The notes: a model not told the origin generated them from the letters alone. A stretch of DNA of 64,000 bases from Flavobacteriaceae bacterium (GCA_021151665.1 JAGKWW010000009.1:4225-68224); one strand, 5' to 3'; positions 1 through 9,519 are shown, counted from the first letter of the stretch. Numbers and translations are program-made.

Positions 1-972
1 AACATTTTCGCGCGACGGGACCGATAACATTACCAGCCTCACCTTGCCCTTATATTCAGGGTATTTTTCCAGGAAATACTCAAAGGCCTTGATACGGTTG
101 GGAATGCCCTTGGTATAATCCATCCGGTCGATGGAAAGGACAAGCCTGCTGTCAGTATATGATATATGGTGCGAATCTATATTCTGCATTATTTCTGATC
201 TTGAGCCTACAGGCCGTTGGGCATGCTCTATTGCTGCGCCATGGTACCGGCCATAATCGATGCCCATGGGGAAAAAATCGGCCCTTATGGTGCGATCACC
301 ATAGTTAATTTCATTGAACCGCACGTCAAGCCCGGCAATGCGGGTGGCTGTCGATATGAAATGCCTCACATAGTCGTAAGTGTGGAAGCCCAGAAGATCG
401 GCACCTAACATCCCATGCAGGAGCTCATCGCGCCATGGACAGGTCCTGAAAAGCTCATACGACGGAAAAGGAATGTGGAGAAAAAAACCAATGGTGAGAT
501 CCGGGCGTTCTTCCCGTAATAACTGGGGAAGCAAAAGCAATTGGTAATCGTGTATCCATACGGTATCGCCATGATTTGCGTTGGCAATAACGGCATCTGC
601 AAACTTCCGGTTTACTTCCCTGTAACTTTCCCAGTGAATCAATTCAAACTCTGTATATGCCTGAAAGTAATGGAACAGCGGCCATAAAGCCTTATTGCTA
701 AAGCCGTAATAATAATTATCAAGGTCATACTGCGTGAGAGGAACCATTACGCATTTTTCGCGCCTCAATGCTTCTTCTACCACCTGGCGCTGGCCGGCGG
801 GTATTTCTTCCTCTGTAAGCCCGGACCATCCGATCCATATTCCATTGCCATCAGCATGAACAGATTTCATTCCTGTTGCCAGCCCCCCCACACTGGATTT
901 AACATTCAGCGTTGCGTTGTTGAAACTAAGGTCGATAGGCAGCCGGTTAGAAACTATTATTGTTTTATTCAT
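1..972 (-). CDS. otsA: Trehalose-6-phosphate synthase, N-terminal part (partial)
   Basis: The minus-strand reading frame is open from the ATG at 972 to the window edge (324 codons), so the 3' end is missing. The protein starts MNKTIIVSNRLPID and carries the GGLATG glycine loop at residues 29-34, WIGWSG, WIHDYQLL and, near the edge, IDRMDYTKG and VPSREN, all hallmarks of family GT20 glucosyltransferases that make trehalose 6-phosphate from UDP-glucose and glucose 6-phosphate. It is cytosolic. In many Bacteroidota the enzyme is fused to an OtsB phosphatase domain (about 730 residues); whether that holds here cannot be seen. It diverges from the GH15 gene across 81 bp, a pairing that suggests shared control of trehalose or glucan metabolism. 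Confidence 0.95.
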   Translation of the reverse strand, partial: MNKTIIVSNRLPIDLSFNNATLNVKSSVGGLATGMKSVHADGNGIWIGWSGLTEEEIPAGQRQVVEEALRREKCVMVPLTQYDLDNYYYGFSNKALWPLFHYFQAYTEFELIHWESYREVNRKFADAVIANANHGDTVWIHDYQLLLLPQLLREERPDLTIGFFLHIPFPSYELFRTCPWRDELLHGMLGADLLGFHTYDYVRHFISTATRIAGLDVRFNEINYGDRTIRADFFPMGIDYGRYHGAAIEHAQRPVGSRSEIMQNIDSHHISYTDSRLVLSIDRMDYTKGIPNRIKAFEYFLEKYPEYKGKVRLVMLSVPSRENV

Positions 973-1053
973 CTAAATTGCTTTGGATTAGTAATCTGGT
1001 TTTAGTAAATTTAAAAAAACACGGGCGCGCGACCTTCCTAAAATAGCAATTTT

Positions 1054-2853
1054 ATGACTAATTTAAATTATGGGATCATCGGTAACTGCCGCAGCGCGGC
1101 ATTAATTTCGGATAAAGGATCTATGGATTGGTGCTGCCTTCCGGAATTCGACTCATCCTCAGTTTTTGCAAAGATTCTCGACAAAAAAGCAGGCGGGAGC
1201 TTTGGCATAAATGTTACACAAGACTACACTATTACACAGCGTTACATAGAGCATACTGCCGTTTTGGTTACTACCTTCAGTAACGGAAAAGATGCGTTTG
1301 AGGTTATCGACTTCATGCCGCGGTACCGAAAAGAGAATGGCGCTTATCACTCACCTCCCGAAATTATACGTTACCTTAAAAAAATCTCTGGGAGCCCTGT
1401 ATTGAGCATTCAGTATGAACCAAAGCTTGAATATGCACAGGGTGTCACCAAATGCTATGTGAAAGACGACTTCATCATCAGCGTTACCAATACTACAAAG
1501 TTTGATTCCTTATTCCTCTACACCAACCTCAATAAGGAAGCGGTGGTTAACGGTGCTGAACTTATCCTGGAACAGGATTGCTTTTTGCTTTTGGGTTATA
1601 ATGAGAAAATATTTAACCCTACACTTTCCAGGATAATCCTGGAGTTTGAACGCACCAAAACGTATTGGCTTAACTGGAGCGACCGTACAACTTCGTACGC
1701 AAAATATAATAAGCAGATATCACGCAGTGCAATTACCCTGAAACTACTCAGCTACGAAAAGACGGGGGCAGTTTTGGCGGCAGCAACCACTTCGCTCCCG
1801 GAAACCATTGGCGAAGTTCGTAATTGGGATTACCGTTTTTGCTGGATCAGGGATGCCTCAATGGTAGTCAAGGTGGTTCACGAGCTGGGGCATCATGAAA
1901 TGGCAAGGGATTATCTTCGTTTTATCATCAACCTATATCCTGATAAGGATGAAAAGTTACAGATTATGTATGGTATAAATGGTGAGAAAAATTTAACAGA
2001 GGAAATTCTGGAGCACCTCGATGGCTATATGGGCTCGAGGCCGGTCCGTATAGGGAATGCAGCCTACACCCAGCGGCAGAACGATATATATGGAATCCTT
2101 ATGGATGTGATTTACCAACAGCTTACAAATTTCAGCACTGATATTGAGAATGGTGAAGAATTATGGAATATCACAAAGGGAATCGTTTGGGTGGTAGAGC
2201 AGCACTGGCAGGAGGCTGACAAAGGAATTTGGGAATTCCGGACCGAGGAGCGGCATTTTACGTTCTCCAAGATTTTATGCTGGACGGCGATTGACCGCGC
2301 TGTTAAAGTGGCCCGGATAATGAAGAAGACCTCTAAAATTGAAAAATGGCAACGCCTTGCAGATACAATTAAAGAAGATATACTGAAACACGCATGGAAC
2401 ATCGAAGCAAAGGCCTTTACGCAATCATACGGCTCAGAAGACCTGGATGCCTCGGTTTTATTAATGGAAAACTATGGATTTATTGAGGCGAACGACCCAC
2501 GCTATGTTTCGACTGTGAAGGCGATACAGCGTGAATTATGCAACGATGGGCTATTATACAGGTATAAGAATAAAGATGATTTCGGGCTTCCCTCTTCATC
2601 ATTTACTATATGCACATTTTGGTTCATCAACAGTCTTTATAAGATAGGCGAGCGTAAGGAGGCTGTAAAGCTATTTGAAAAACTGCTTTCATACAGCAAT
2701 CACCTGGGCCTGTTTAGTGAAGATATCGATTTTGCAAGCAAGCGCCTTCTTGGCAATTTCCCCCAGGCATATTCACACCTGGCGCTGATCGAAACAGCCA
2801 TAACGATGGCGAGCGTTACCGATGAAGAAGTTATAATGGACGCCTTGCGATAG
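1054..2853 (+). CDS. Glycoside hydrolase family 15 protein (glucoamylase/trehalase-like)
   Basis: The 599-residue protein begins NYGIIGNCRSAALIS, the start typical of bacterial GH15 proteins, and has the core motif NWDYRFCWIRDAS at residues 257-269, where GH15 enzymes bind the non-reducing sugar. The C-terminal half is an (alpha/alpha)6 barrel with an LFSEDID-type segment. There is no signal peptide, so it is cytosolic. Family members release glucose from alpha-glucans or hydrolyse trehalose; the neighbouring otsA makes trehalose turnover plausible but the substrate is inferred, not shown. A hairpin at 2988-3010 ends the transcript. The start at 1054 is the first ATG and places the conserved N-terminus correctly. 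Confidence 0.9.
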   Translation: MTNLNYGIIGNCRSAALISDKGSMDWCCLPEFDSSSVFAKILDKKAGGSFGINVTQDYTITQRYIEHTAVLVTTFSNGKDAFEVIDFMPRYRKENGAYHSPPEIIRYLKKISGSPVLSIQYEPKLEYAQGVTKCYVKDDFIISVTNTTKFDSLFLYTNLNKEAVVNGAELILEQDCFLLLGYNEKIFNPTLSRIILEFERTKTYWLNWSDRTTSYAKYNKQISRSAITLKLLSYEKTGAVLAAATTSLPETIGEVRNWDYRFCWIRDASMVVKVVHELGHHEMARDYLRFIINLYPDKDEKLQIMYGINGEKNLTEEILEHLDGYMGSRPVRIGNAAYTQRQNDIYGILMDVIYQQLTNFSTDIENGEELWNITKGIVWVVEQHWQEADKGIWEFRTEERHFTFSKILCWTAIDRAVKVARIMKKTSKIEKWQRLADTIKEDILKHAWNIEAKAFTQSYGSEDLDASVLLMENYGFIEANDPRYVSTVKAIQRELCNDGLLYRYKNKDDFGLPSSSFTICTFWFINSLYKIGERKEAVKLFEKLLSYSNHLGLFSEDIDFASKRLLGNFPQAYSHLALIETAITMASVTDEEVIMDALR

Positions 2854-2987
2854 CAGGGCTTTGTGACTAACAGTATTGTTGTTTTCGCGGCTATATCAGG
2901 TTTATACCACGTCTTTACTATTTCCCATTTCAGCTGGACATTTAAGTATGCCGCTTTGTTGACCTACGCAGCAGAAATTTAAAAAAA

Positions 2988-3022
2988 TCCCGGCAGGGTT
3001 AGTGCCGGGAATGTTTCTTTTT
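2988..3022. terminator. Bidirectional terminator between GH15 and alcohol dehydrogenase genes
   Basis: Perfect 8-bp stem TCCCGGCA (2988-2995) / TGCCGGGA (3003-3010) with a 7-nt loop. It is followed on the plus strand by a T-rich run to 3022 and, on the minus strand, by seven Ts. It can serve both converging genes. Confidence 0.8.
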
Positions 3023-4190
3023 AAGCCCATGGATCGAGCACCACTTTTACACATCCGTCTTCTTTTTTCTTGAAGATATCATAGCCGTGTGCAATTTCGG
3101 TAAGTGGAAGCCTGTGGGTAATAATGTCATCGAGTACAACCCTGCCTTCTTTTACGTAATTAAGCAATTTATCGATATGCTTATGGGCAGGTGCCTGTCC
3201 GCCTTTCATGATGATTCCTTTATCAAAAAATTGCCCTATCGGGAAGTTGTCGTAGGTAGTTGGATATACACCTAACACTGAAACAATTCCGCCGCGGCGA
3301 ACGGCACTCATACAGGCCTCGAGCACTTTTACCGATCCTTTTTCGAAATTGACAACTGCCTTAGCCCTGTCCAGTATATTCCTGTCCGGTTCAAAACCAA
3401 CTGCATCAACGCAAACATCGGCGCCACGGCCTTGTGTCATTTCGCGTATTTTGGCTACAACATCTTTCGGGCCTTCTTCCCAAAGTATCGTTTCGCAGTT
3501 AGCGGTCTGTTTCGCTTTATCCAGGCGGTATTGCTGGGTATCTACTATAATTACCCGCCCTGCGCCACGCAGCCATGCGCTTTTCGCGGCCATAATGCCT
3601 ACAGGCCCAGAACCGAATATAGCTACCGTTTCGCCTCCCTTCACTTCTCCCCAGTCAATGCCTGTGTAGCCCGTCGGAAAAATATCGGTAAGGAAGAGTA
3701 CCTGCTCATCCGTCAGGTTATCCGGCACCACGCGTGGGCCAAAGTTAGCATACGGCACACGCACATACTGCGCCTGCCCACCGTCATATCCGCCATAAAG
3801 ATCGGTATAGCCAAACAGCGCGCCGCCTTTTTCGGTCAACAGCCCTCCTTCAGGTCCGTAATGCTCCGGGTTGCTGTTCTCACAATGCCCGGGCAGTTCA
3901 TGGTTGCAAAAGAAGCACGAACCACAGGCAACAGGAAACGGCACTACCACCCGGTCTCCCGGCCTTAAATGTGTAACCCCTTTTCCAACTTCTTCAACGA
4001 TACCCATAAACTCGTGACCCAATACCATAGGTCTCGGCTGGGGGAACCCGCCGGAATAAATGTGCAGGTCAGACCCGCAAATGGCCGTAGCCGTTACTTT
4101 AAGGATGATGTCATCCTGGTTTTCCAGTTTCGGGTCGTCAATGTTGTCGCAGGAGATATTTCCCGGGCCATGTATTACGGCTGCTTTCAT
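3021..4190 (-). CDS. Zinc-dependent alcohol dehydrogenase, formaldehyde dehydrogenase-like
   Basis: A 389-residue medium-chain dehydrogenase. Catalytic zinc ligands are visible as C38 (ICGSD) and H59-E60 (GHE); the structural zinc site is C89, C92, C95 and C103 (CGSCFFC...HC). A Rossmann segment GSGPVGIMAA binds NAD(P). The long insert after the structural zinc site and the overall length match the glutathione-independent formaldehyde dehydrogenase-like branch rather than simple ethanol dehydrogenases. It oxidises an alcohol or hydrated aldehyde; the substrate is unknown. It lies 38 bp after the FAD/Rieske gene on the same strand and ends at a bidirectional terminator, so the two are probably co-transcribed. 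Confidence 0.9.
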   Translation of the reverse strand: MKAAVIHGPGNISCDNIDDPKLENQDDIILKVTATAICGSDLHIYSGGFPQPRPMVLGHEFMGIVEEVGKGVTHLRPGDRVVVPFPVACGSCFFCNHELPGHCENSNPEHYGPEGGLLTEKGGALFGYTDLYGGYDGGQAQYVRVPYANFGPRVVPDNLTDEQVLFLTDIFPTGYTGIDWGEVKGGETVAIFGSGPVGIMAAKSAWLRGAGRVIIVDTQQYRLDKAKQTANCETILWEEGPKDVVAKIREMTQGRGADVCVDAVGFEPDRNILDRAKAVVNFEKGSVKVLEACMSAVRRGGIVSVLGVYPTTYDNFPIGQFFDKGIIMKGGQAPAHKHIDKLLNYVKEGRVVLDDIITHRLPLTEIAHGYDIFKKKEDGCVKVVLDPWA

Positions 4191-4228
4191 AATAATGAGG
4201 TTTTTTAGTTTGTTGTTTATTTAAAGAG

Positions 4229-5815
4229 CTATTCTATTTTGTGAAGTCCGCATAATGCAGGCCCATTAATTACTTCGCCATAGGCTGTAAAACGTGAGCC
4301 ATGCAGCGGGCAGTCAAACGATTTTTCGTCATCGTTCCATTGCAACACGCCCCCCATGTGCGGGCAGACAGCCGAACAGGTATGCACGGTACCGTCTGCA
4401 TCTTTATATACCGCAATCTTATCAAGCCCCTTCGAAATGATACCGCCGTTTCCAGGGGTAAGTTTATCAATATCTTCAACATCGCCGGATCGCAGCCAGT
4501 CTTTCACCATGCGGTAAGCCATATTGCCTACTTCTTTCAGATAGTCTCCGCCGCTTCTTAGCGTTATTCTGGAAGGATCATAAAGATCTGCCCATTCATT
4601 AGCTTTACCGATGATAAGGTCATTAATGATGAGGCCTCCCAAGGTGCCATGCGTCATGCCATTGCCTGAATCTCCGGTAATGATATATATATTGTCATCG
4701 CCCGGGTTCTTGCCGATAAAACCCAGGGAATCTACAGGCTCCATTACCTGGCCCGACCAACGGTAAGCTATCTCTGTCAGGTAAGGGAAGTGCATACGCG
4801 TCCACGCTTCCAGGCGGCCATAGCGCTGTTCTTCAGTGATATTCTCTTCGTCGGCCTGCCCGGTCTTATGGTCTTCCCCACCCGATATGAGCAAATCGAA
4901 ACTGTCATCAAACGGCTCCAGGCGGACGTAGTGATACGGCTTTGACACCCACTTGGAATCCTGGTTGCCGGTATCCCACCACATACTATAGGGCAACACG
5001 CCCTTTGGCACCTTGGCAGCTACCACATAAGTGCGATACGGCCACTGCTTGGTATGCATTGTAAAAAGATCGTTAACCGGGGTGTTGGTTGCCACCACAA
5101 TGTGATTAGCATGGACAGTGTATCCCTTAGCCGTCGCCCCTTTTTTAGTGATCTCGTCCACATGGGTATCGGTATATATTTCGCCTCCCATACGCACGAT
5201 AGCATCTGCAAGGCCTTTCAGGTATTTAAGGATATGGAATTGCCCCTGAGCCGGATACCGGATAGCCCTCTGGTTGTTTCCGGATGGAAAGCCCGGTATG
5301 TATGTAACCATTTCTGTGGGGAGGCCTGCACGTTGCGTTGCCTCAAGCTCTTTATCGAGGTTTTCTTCTTTATCCGTTGGGTCGGAGAATAAGTGCCCGT
5401 CGACCCGTTTGAAATCGCAGTCGATGTTTTCCAGCGTTACTATACTGTTTACCCACTCCAGCGCGTGCTTATGGCTTTGGGCTGCCAGCTTTGCTTTTTC
5501 CTGACCGAAAAATTTCTCGAGGTCATAGTAGCGGTCGTCCAGGGCATAGGTAATATGCGCAGTGGTCCGGCCCGATTCGCCACTACCCAGGCAGCCATCT
5601 TCCAGAAGAACCACTTTTTTCCCTGACTTTGCCACGCAGTAGGCAGTAGTTAAACCGGATATACCGCCACCGACAATGAGTACGTCGGTTTGTTTATTGC
5701 TTTGCAGCGATTCATAGTGAAGCAGCGCTACCGAATCGGTCCAGTAAGACGCATGGCTGCCGCTTGTAACACTTTTATTAATTGGGTCTTTATCCATAGT
5801 TTTATTGTTGGTCAT
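4229..5815 (-). CDS. FAD-dependent oxidoreductase with C-terminal Rieske [2Fe-2S] domain
   Basis: The 528-residue protein has an N-terminal Rossmann FAD-binding motif VGGGISGLTTAY (about residues 47-58) and a DAO-type oxidoreductase body with the conserved VLLEDG and SGNGMTHGTLGG segments. The last 75 residues form a Rieske domain: C484-P-H486 and C502-P-L-H505 ligate the 2Fe-2S cluster. No signal peptide is present. Such DAO-Rieske fusions are frequent in bacteria, but their substrate (an amine or amino acid is likely for DAO folds) is not established. It lies between a DUF6766-type membrane protein gene and a Zn dehydrogenase gene with short gaps, suggesting one operon, perhaps for stress-related aldehyde or amine oxidation (inference). 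Confidence 0.9.
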   Translation of the reverse strand: MTNNKTMDKDPINKSVTSGSHASYWTDSVALLHYESLQSNKQTDVLIVGGGISGLTTAYCVAKSGKKVVLLEDGCLGSGESGRTTAHITYALDDRYYDLEKFFGQEKAKLAAQSHKHALEWVNSIVTLENIDCDFKRVDGHLFSDPTDKEENLDKELEATQRAGLPTEMVTYIPGFPSGNNQRAIRYPAQGQFHILKYLKGLADAIVRMGGEIYTDTHVDEITKKGATAKGYTVHANHIVVATNTPVNDLFTMHTKQWPYRTYVVAAKVPKGVLPYSMWWDTGNQDSKWVSKPYHYVRLEPFDDSFDLLISGGEDHKTGQADEENITEEQRYGRLEAWTRMHFPYLTEIAYRWSGQVMEPVDSLGFIGKNPGDDNIYIITGDSGNGMTHGTLGGLIINDLIIGKANEWADLYDPSRITLRSGGDYLKEVGNMAYRMVKDWLRSGDVEDIDKLTPGNGGIISKGLDKIAVYKDADGTVHTCSAVCPHMGGVLQWNDDEKSFDCPLHGSRFTAYGEVINGPALCGLHKIE

Positions 5816-5855
5816 TATATATCTTTGCTACTTAATGTATTAGCTGTAGGCTATA

Positions 5856-6512
5856 TTATTCACCCGTTTTGTCGTTGGGTGCGTCTACGGGCTTAGATTG
5901 AGGCGAACCTTTTTGCCTCAGGTAAATTGACAGTACTATAATCGCAAACACCGAAAGGAATTCGCTCTGCCAATTCTGGAATGACTCATACCAAAAGCGT
6001 GAGTCGGTTATATATTCTGATGCTGTTTCCAACGGCTTGCCTTTCAGGGCTAACTGAACGTTTTCATCTTTAATGCTGCCATAAAAATGCAACACGAAGC
6101 TTATGGCAAAAAGCAGCAGGAGCGCAATGGTAAGAGAGTGCTTGTAAACTGCTAATATCCATCCGCCTGCTTTTACGGGCCACGGTGCGCCCTTACGGTT
6201 GGGGTCGGGTTCGCGCTCTACATCTTCCTCTTTATCAAAGTCTTTACTCTCAGAAGATCCCTTCTGCATCAGCACGATCGTAAGCAATACAAATAGCGCC
6301 ATCTGCAAAAATTCGCTCTCCCAGTTTTCGAAGGTAGACTGGATAAAATGTCCCGACGACAGATATTCTGAAAGTGAAACAGCTACGCCACCATCCTGCG
6401 TCAATTCTTTGTTATATTCTTCAATCCCGAAATAGACCTGCCCAATAATAGAAAATATGAAAAGAAACAAGAATGATAAGGACAGGGCATTATTACGTAA
6501 AAAGTGCCTCAT
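5856..6512 (-). CDS. Membrane protein with internal duplication (DUF6766-like)
   Basis: A 218-residue protein with two copies of the same unit. The N-terminal half has a membrane segment near residues 8-28, an ENWESEFLQ motif and a second membrane segment ending LMQKGS. The C-terminal half repeats this with QNWQSEFLS and LRQKGS. A charged linker rich in Asp, Glu and Lys separates them. I believe this is the family catalogued as DUF6766, whose function is unknown; the name is from memory. Four membrane segments put it in the inner membrane. It is the first gene of a likely operon with the Rieske oxidoreductase and alcohol dehydrogenase genes. Confidence 0.75.
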   Translation of the reverse strand: MRHFLRNNALSLSFLFLFIFSIIGQVYFGIEEYNKELTQDGGVAVSLSEYLSSGHFIQSTFENWESEFLQMALFVLLTIVLMQKGSSESKDFDKEEDVEREPDPNRKGAPWPVKAGGWILAVYKHSLTIALLLLFAISFVLHFYGSIKDENVQLALKGKPLETASEYITDSRFWYESFQNWQSEFLSVFAIIVLSIYLRQKGSPQSKPVDAPNDKTGE

Positions 6513-7108
6513 ATTTATTGTAGCTTAAAATGATAACAGAAGGCAAAATTGGAACTGCCTTGAAACATTACAGATTTTGGAAGTATCGAATCGGTTATGG
6601 TCCCTCATCGGATACCCGGATAAGTACATCCACTTACATAGATGTCAACACCCTATCGAAGTTAAGTAAGGTTATCCGTATAAAAAATGCTTTTAACTGT
6701 AATTTAGGGACTTGGGGGTGGGTGGCATATTCTGCCGCGTGGTACACCTCAGACTCCTTCTATTGGCACAGGCATAAATTAGCAGCCTAGGGCCAGGCTA
6801 CGACTTTATATATCGCTTAAGATAAATGTTTAGGGTTGCAATGCAAATATCGGCACAATAATAAAGTTACAGGGGTGTGTAGCAGGTGTTCGGGCTTCAC
6901 CTTGCTTATCTTACTGGTTGGCAGCGTAATGGCTGTAAGCAACAGCGCAATGGTATGTATTGGCACTAAGCGAAATGATAAGCACAATAATAACACTTAC
7001 CTCAACGTGATAAAGATTTAAAGATTTCCGGAAAATTGCGGAATCGATTGTTTTTTCTATTATTCAACCACACGTCACAAATCATGGCCCTGAAAAATTA
7101 GTTCTCCT
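6513..7108. other. Gene-poor intergenic region, 596 bp
   Basis: I see no supported gene here. Open frames of 86 codons (6530-6790) and 61 codons (6836-7021) on the plus strand show no recognisable family, no start-site signal and no compositional fit with neighbouring proteins. A 12-nt string GCACAATAATAA occurs twice (near 6853 and 6981). Reading the minus strand gives only short frames ended by stops, so a decayed gene is possible but not shown. The region must contain the promoter of the minus-strand membrane protein gene. Confidence 0.5.
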
Positions 7109-8617
7109 TTATTTTTCCGACGAGAACTGCCTCATTGCTTCTTCAGGCTCAATGCCTGTGTATTCTTTCCATACAGCGGGGTCATAGCGCTTTAATATTG
7201 TATAGGAGAAAGGAGTTTCCTTTACGGCGTCGAAGAAACTTTCGGGAATTGCGATTTTCGATATACAGTAATATTCTTCACGGTCGGTAAGGTCGGTCTC
7301 CAGCTTAAGGTCGAACCCGAACTTATCCTTTTCGCCTTCTGTAATCTCTACAAACTTCAACGGGCGATTGATATACATATACTGGCCGCTTTCGCGAACG
7401 GCATATTTTAGGTAATAGCTTCCTGAAGCCGCATCATATTTATAAATAAGGGTCCCTTTGCTTACATTATCGCTTTGCTTAACCCCCAGTAAAAATTTAA
7501 GGTTCACGCCCCCCAGGGTCTTACCGTCGGCCAGCGAAAAGTCGGCGCGCACAATACCATAGTCACGTTCGTTTACGTACAGGGTGCCGCTGTATTTTGC
7601 CTTCCCTTTAGCCGGTACAAAACGGATCACATACACAAGGCCGTCTTCGCCCGGAACAGCCCCGTCATAAGTATAGTGATATAATTCGGGAACATTGGCA
7701 AAATCGAGCTGGCTGCCTTTTCCAAACCTGTTGGAATAATAAAATCGCGTAAAATGAGATCGTCCTGATACCGCATCGTTACGAACCTCTTTTTTACCTT
7801 TGTGGTCATAACCCGGACGCAGCGACAACGTATCGCGCGAACCGAACAGCCCGCTTTTAACACGGTAATATTTGGTAGAGTCAAGATATTTGAACAACAA
7901 TCCGGAAGCAGACTTACCGAGTTCCTCAAGTGTTGCCGACCGTGTTGGATCTTTTAGCTTTACTGCTTTTACCACGTCAGTTCGTGAGGCGTAAACCGGC
8001 TTGTCCTTAAATATTTTTTTTGCAGTGTAATAGTGGCATAGTATATCCGAGAATTCAGAAGGCGGATGGGCCAGTAACCCGCCGGTAAATGCCTGTATCT
8101 CTTTGTCAATGGCTTTTAGCTGAGCCTTATCCATCCCGGTAGACTCAGTAATTTTCACGGAAAGCCTCCGGGGCCGGAACGATTCAGATGACCGGTAGAA
8201 AACCACGCTTTTCTGCGGTGTTTCAGGTGTTTGGTAATTATGCTCGAGGTGTTGCCGCACCTTAGCCATAATGGAATCTGCGTTGGTGTCGGCCTTTGAA
8301 ACATACACCTCGCCAAGCTGGAACGCGCCCGGCCTTAATCGGACAACCGGGTCGGCTTTGAGCTGAGCTACTGTCCGCATTTCATCATGATAGCCGAGAA
8401 ACGATATCCTGGCCTCCCCGGTGTCTGGAAATCCGGGGGGAATTGTGAATACACCTTCGGAATTGCTAATGAGGTTTCCGTCCTGGCCGATGACCATGCC
8501 GGCATACGGAAGCGGCTCGCCGGTGTCGGAGTCAATCGCTTTAACTGAAACCTGTGCAGTAGCACATATATAGGAACAAAGCGCTATCAGGATAAGCAGC
8601 GGTTTAGAGTGTAGCAT
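7109..8617 (-). CDS. Exported carboxypeptidase-regulatory-like domain protein
   Basis: With the start at 8617 the 502-residue protein begins MLHSKPLLILIALCSYICATAQ, a clean signal peptide. The frame extends 40 codons further upstream, but that part lacks signal-peptide character and I leave it out. Residues 24-105 form a CarboxypepD_reg-like beta-sandwich (sequence pattern DSDTGEPLPYAGMVI...GVFTI...SFLGY), a domain common on Bacteroidota outer-envelope proteins. The remainder is a large beta-rich region of the kind found in DUF5686-like outer-membrane proteins; I do not recognise a catalytic motif. It is probably periplasmic or outer-membrane associated. Function unknown. Confidence 0.8.
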   Translation of the reverse strand: MLHSKPLLILIALCSYICATAQVSVKAIDSDTGEPLPYAGMVIGQDGNLISNSEGVFTIPPGFPDTGEARISFLGYHDEMRTVAQLKADPVVRLRPGAFQLGEVYVSKADTNADSIMAKVRQHLEHNYQTPETPQKSVVFYRSSESFRPRRLSVKITESTGMDKAQLKAIDKEIQAFTGGLLAHPPSEFSDILCHYYTAKKIFKDKPVYASRTDVVKAVKLKDPTRSATLEELGKSASGLLFKYLDSTKYYRVKSGLFGSRDTLSLRPGYDHKGKKEVRNDAVSGRSHFTRFYYSNRFGKGSQLDFANVPELYHYTYDGAVPGEDGLVYVIRFVPAKGKAKYSGTLYVNERDYGIVRADFSLADGKTLGGVNLKFLLGVKQSDNVSKGTLIYKYDAASGSYYLKYAVRESGQYMYINRPLKFVEITEGEKDKFGFDLKLETDLTDREEYYCISKIAIPESFFDAVKETPFSYTILKRYDPAVWKEYTGIEPEEAMRQFSSEK

Positions 8618-8739
8618 AGAATTAGTAGTTGGTTTAATGTGCACTGCCCTACCCACATAATTCTCTCTGCCGCAGTAATCTCGCAGATATAACGCACAGA
8701 TTCCCGAAATTAATATAGTATCCTTTATTTTTAACAAAA

Positions 8740-9519
8740 TCAGCTGCGGTTCAGCGATGCGATTGCGGTCTTGTACTTCTTTGGGAGCAGCAGGCTTAGG
8801 GCATGGTTACTAAATGCAGCCCTTCTGCATCGCCGGTAAAGCCTCAGCGGGATTCTAACAGCCAGCGGCCTACTGAAATTTAGTAAGCCCAAGGGATGTA
8901 AGGGCAGTATAAGCGACTGCACCTGTACCATTAACCTGTAGCGGATCGGACCAAGATGACTGCGATAACGCAGGAAGAGGTCTCTGGTATAGTTGCCTGC
9001 AGCAAGATTGTCCCGAAGGTGTTCATCTCTGGATAGCTGCCACTCGCTAAATGTATCTGGCAGCCCTTCGAGTGCCATATTTTTGCCCATCCGCAGAAAC
9101 ACATCAAACAGCTCTTCCTTTTCGTATTCCGTCAACTTACGGTCGAGTAGTTCAAAAGACCGGACAGAATAATCGATTAGCATATAGAGTACATCGCGGT
9201 ATGCCCAGTCCGGAATTTTAGATCCGCGTGCCTGTTCTACATTACTATGAATCCGGTTAATGGACTGGATGGCGTTAATCGCTTCCTCTTCCCCCGAAAA
9301 AATGATGCGGTGCGCATAGCTAACTGTAGAAAACAGCCTGCTGATAGGGTCATTGGGAATCTTCCCCGTGAAGTAAAGCCAGTCTACCGCCTTATTGAGG
9401 GCAAACTCTGCCGCTGCGCCTGCAAAAATGACTAAAACGGTATCAGCGCGCCCCCAGATGCGGCGGACAATGGAGCCTTCAGCGACAAAATACTTTGAGC
9501 AATTGGTACTTAGTTCCAT
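8740..9519 (-). CDS. MpaB/rubber oxygenase-like protein (DUF2236)
   Basis: A 259-residue protein matching the DUF2236 / MpaB-type oxygenase family: an N-terminal AEGSIVRRIWGRADTVLV segment, the central R-I-H-S-N pattern after IQSINR that in the family supplies conserved Arg/His residues near a haem, and Ala-rich helices. Family members are b-type haem oxygenases such as latex-clearing protein and fungal MpaB, but most bacterial homologues have no known substrate. It overlaps the upstream membrane protein gene by 10 bp, implying translational coupling. No signal peptide was seen. Confidence 0.75.
   Translation of the reverse strand: MELSTNCSKYFVAEGSIVRRIWGRADTVLVIFAGAAAEFALNKAVDWLYFTGKIPNDPISRLFSTVSYAHRIIFSGEEEAINAIQSINRIHSNVEQARGSKIPDWAYRDVLYMLIDYSVRSFELLDRKLTEYEKEELFDVFLRMGKNMALEGLPDTFSEWQLSRDEHLRDNLAAGNYTRDLFLRYRSHLGPIRYRLMVQVQSLILPLHPLGLLNFSRPLAVRIPLRLYRRCRRAAFSNHALSLLLPKKYKTAIASLNRS

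Noticed and set aside
3432..3968. 178-codon plus-strand frame opposite the alcohol dehydrogenase gene
   Set aside because: Antisense shadow of a clearly conserved enzyme gene.
6530..6790. 86-codon plus-strand open frame in the 6.5-7.1 kb gap
   Set aside because: No recognisable family, no start signal and codon use unlike neighbours; likely chance.
6836..7021. 61-codon plus-strand open frame
   Set aside because: Short, no family features beyond one hydrophobic stretch; not supported.
8618..8737. 40-codon extension of the carboxypeptidase-regulatory-domain protein
   Set aside because: Precedes a clean signal peptide and lacks signal-peptide character itself.
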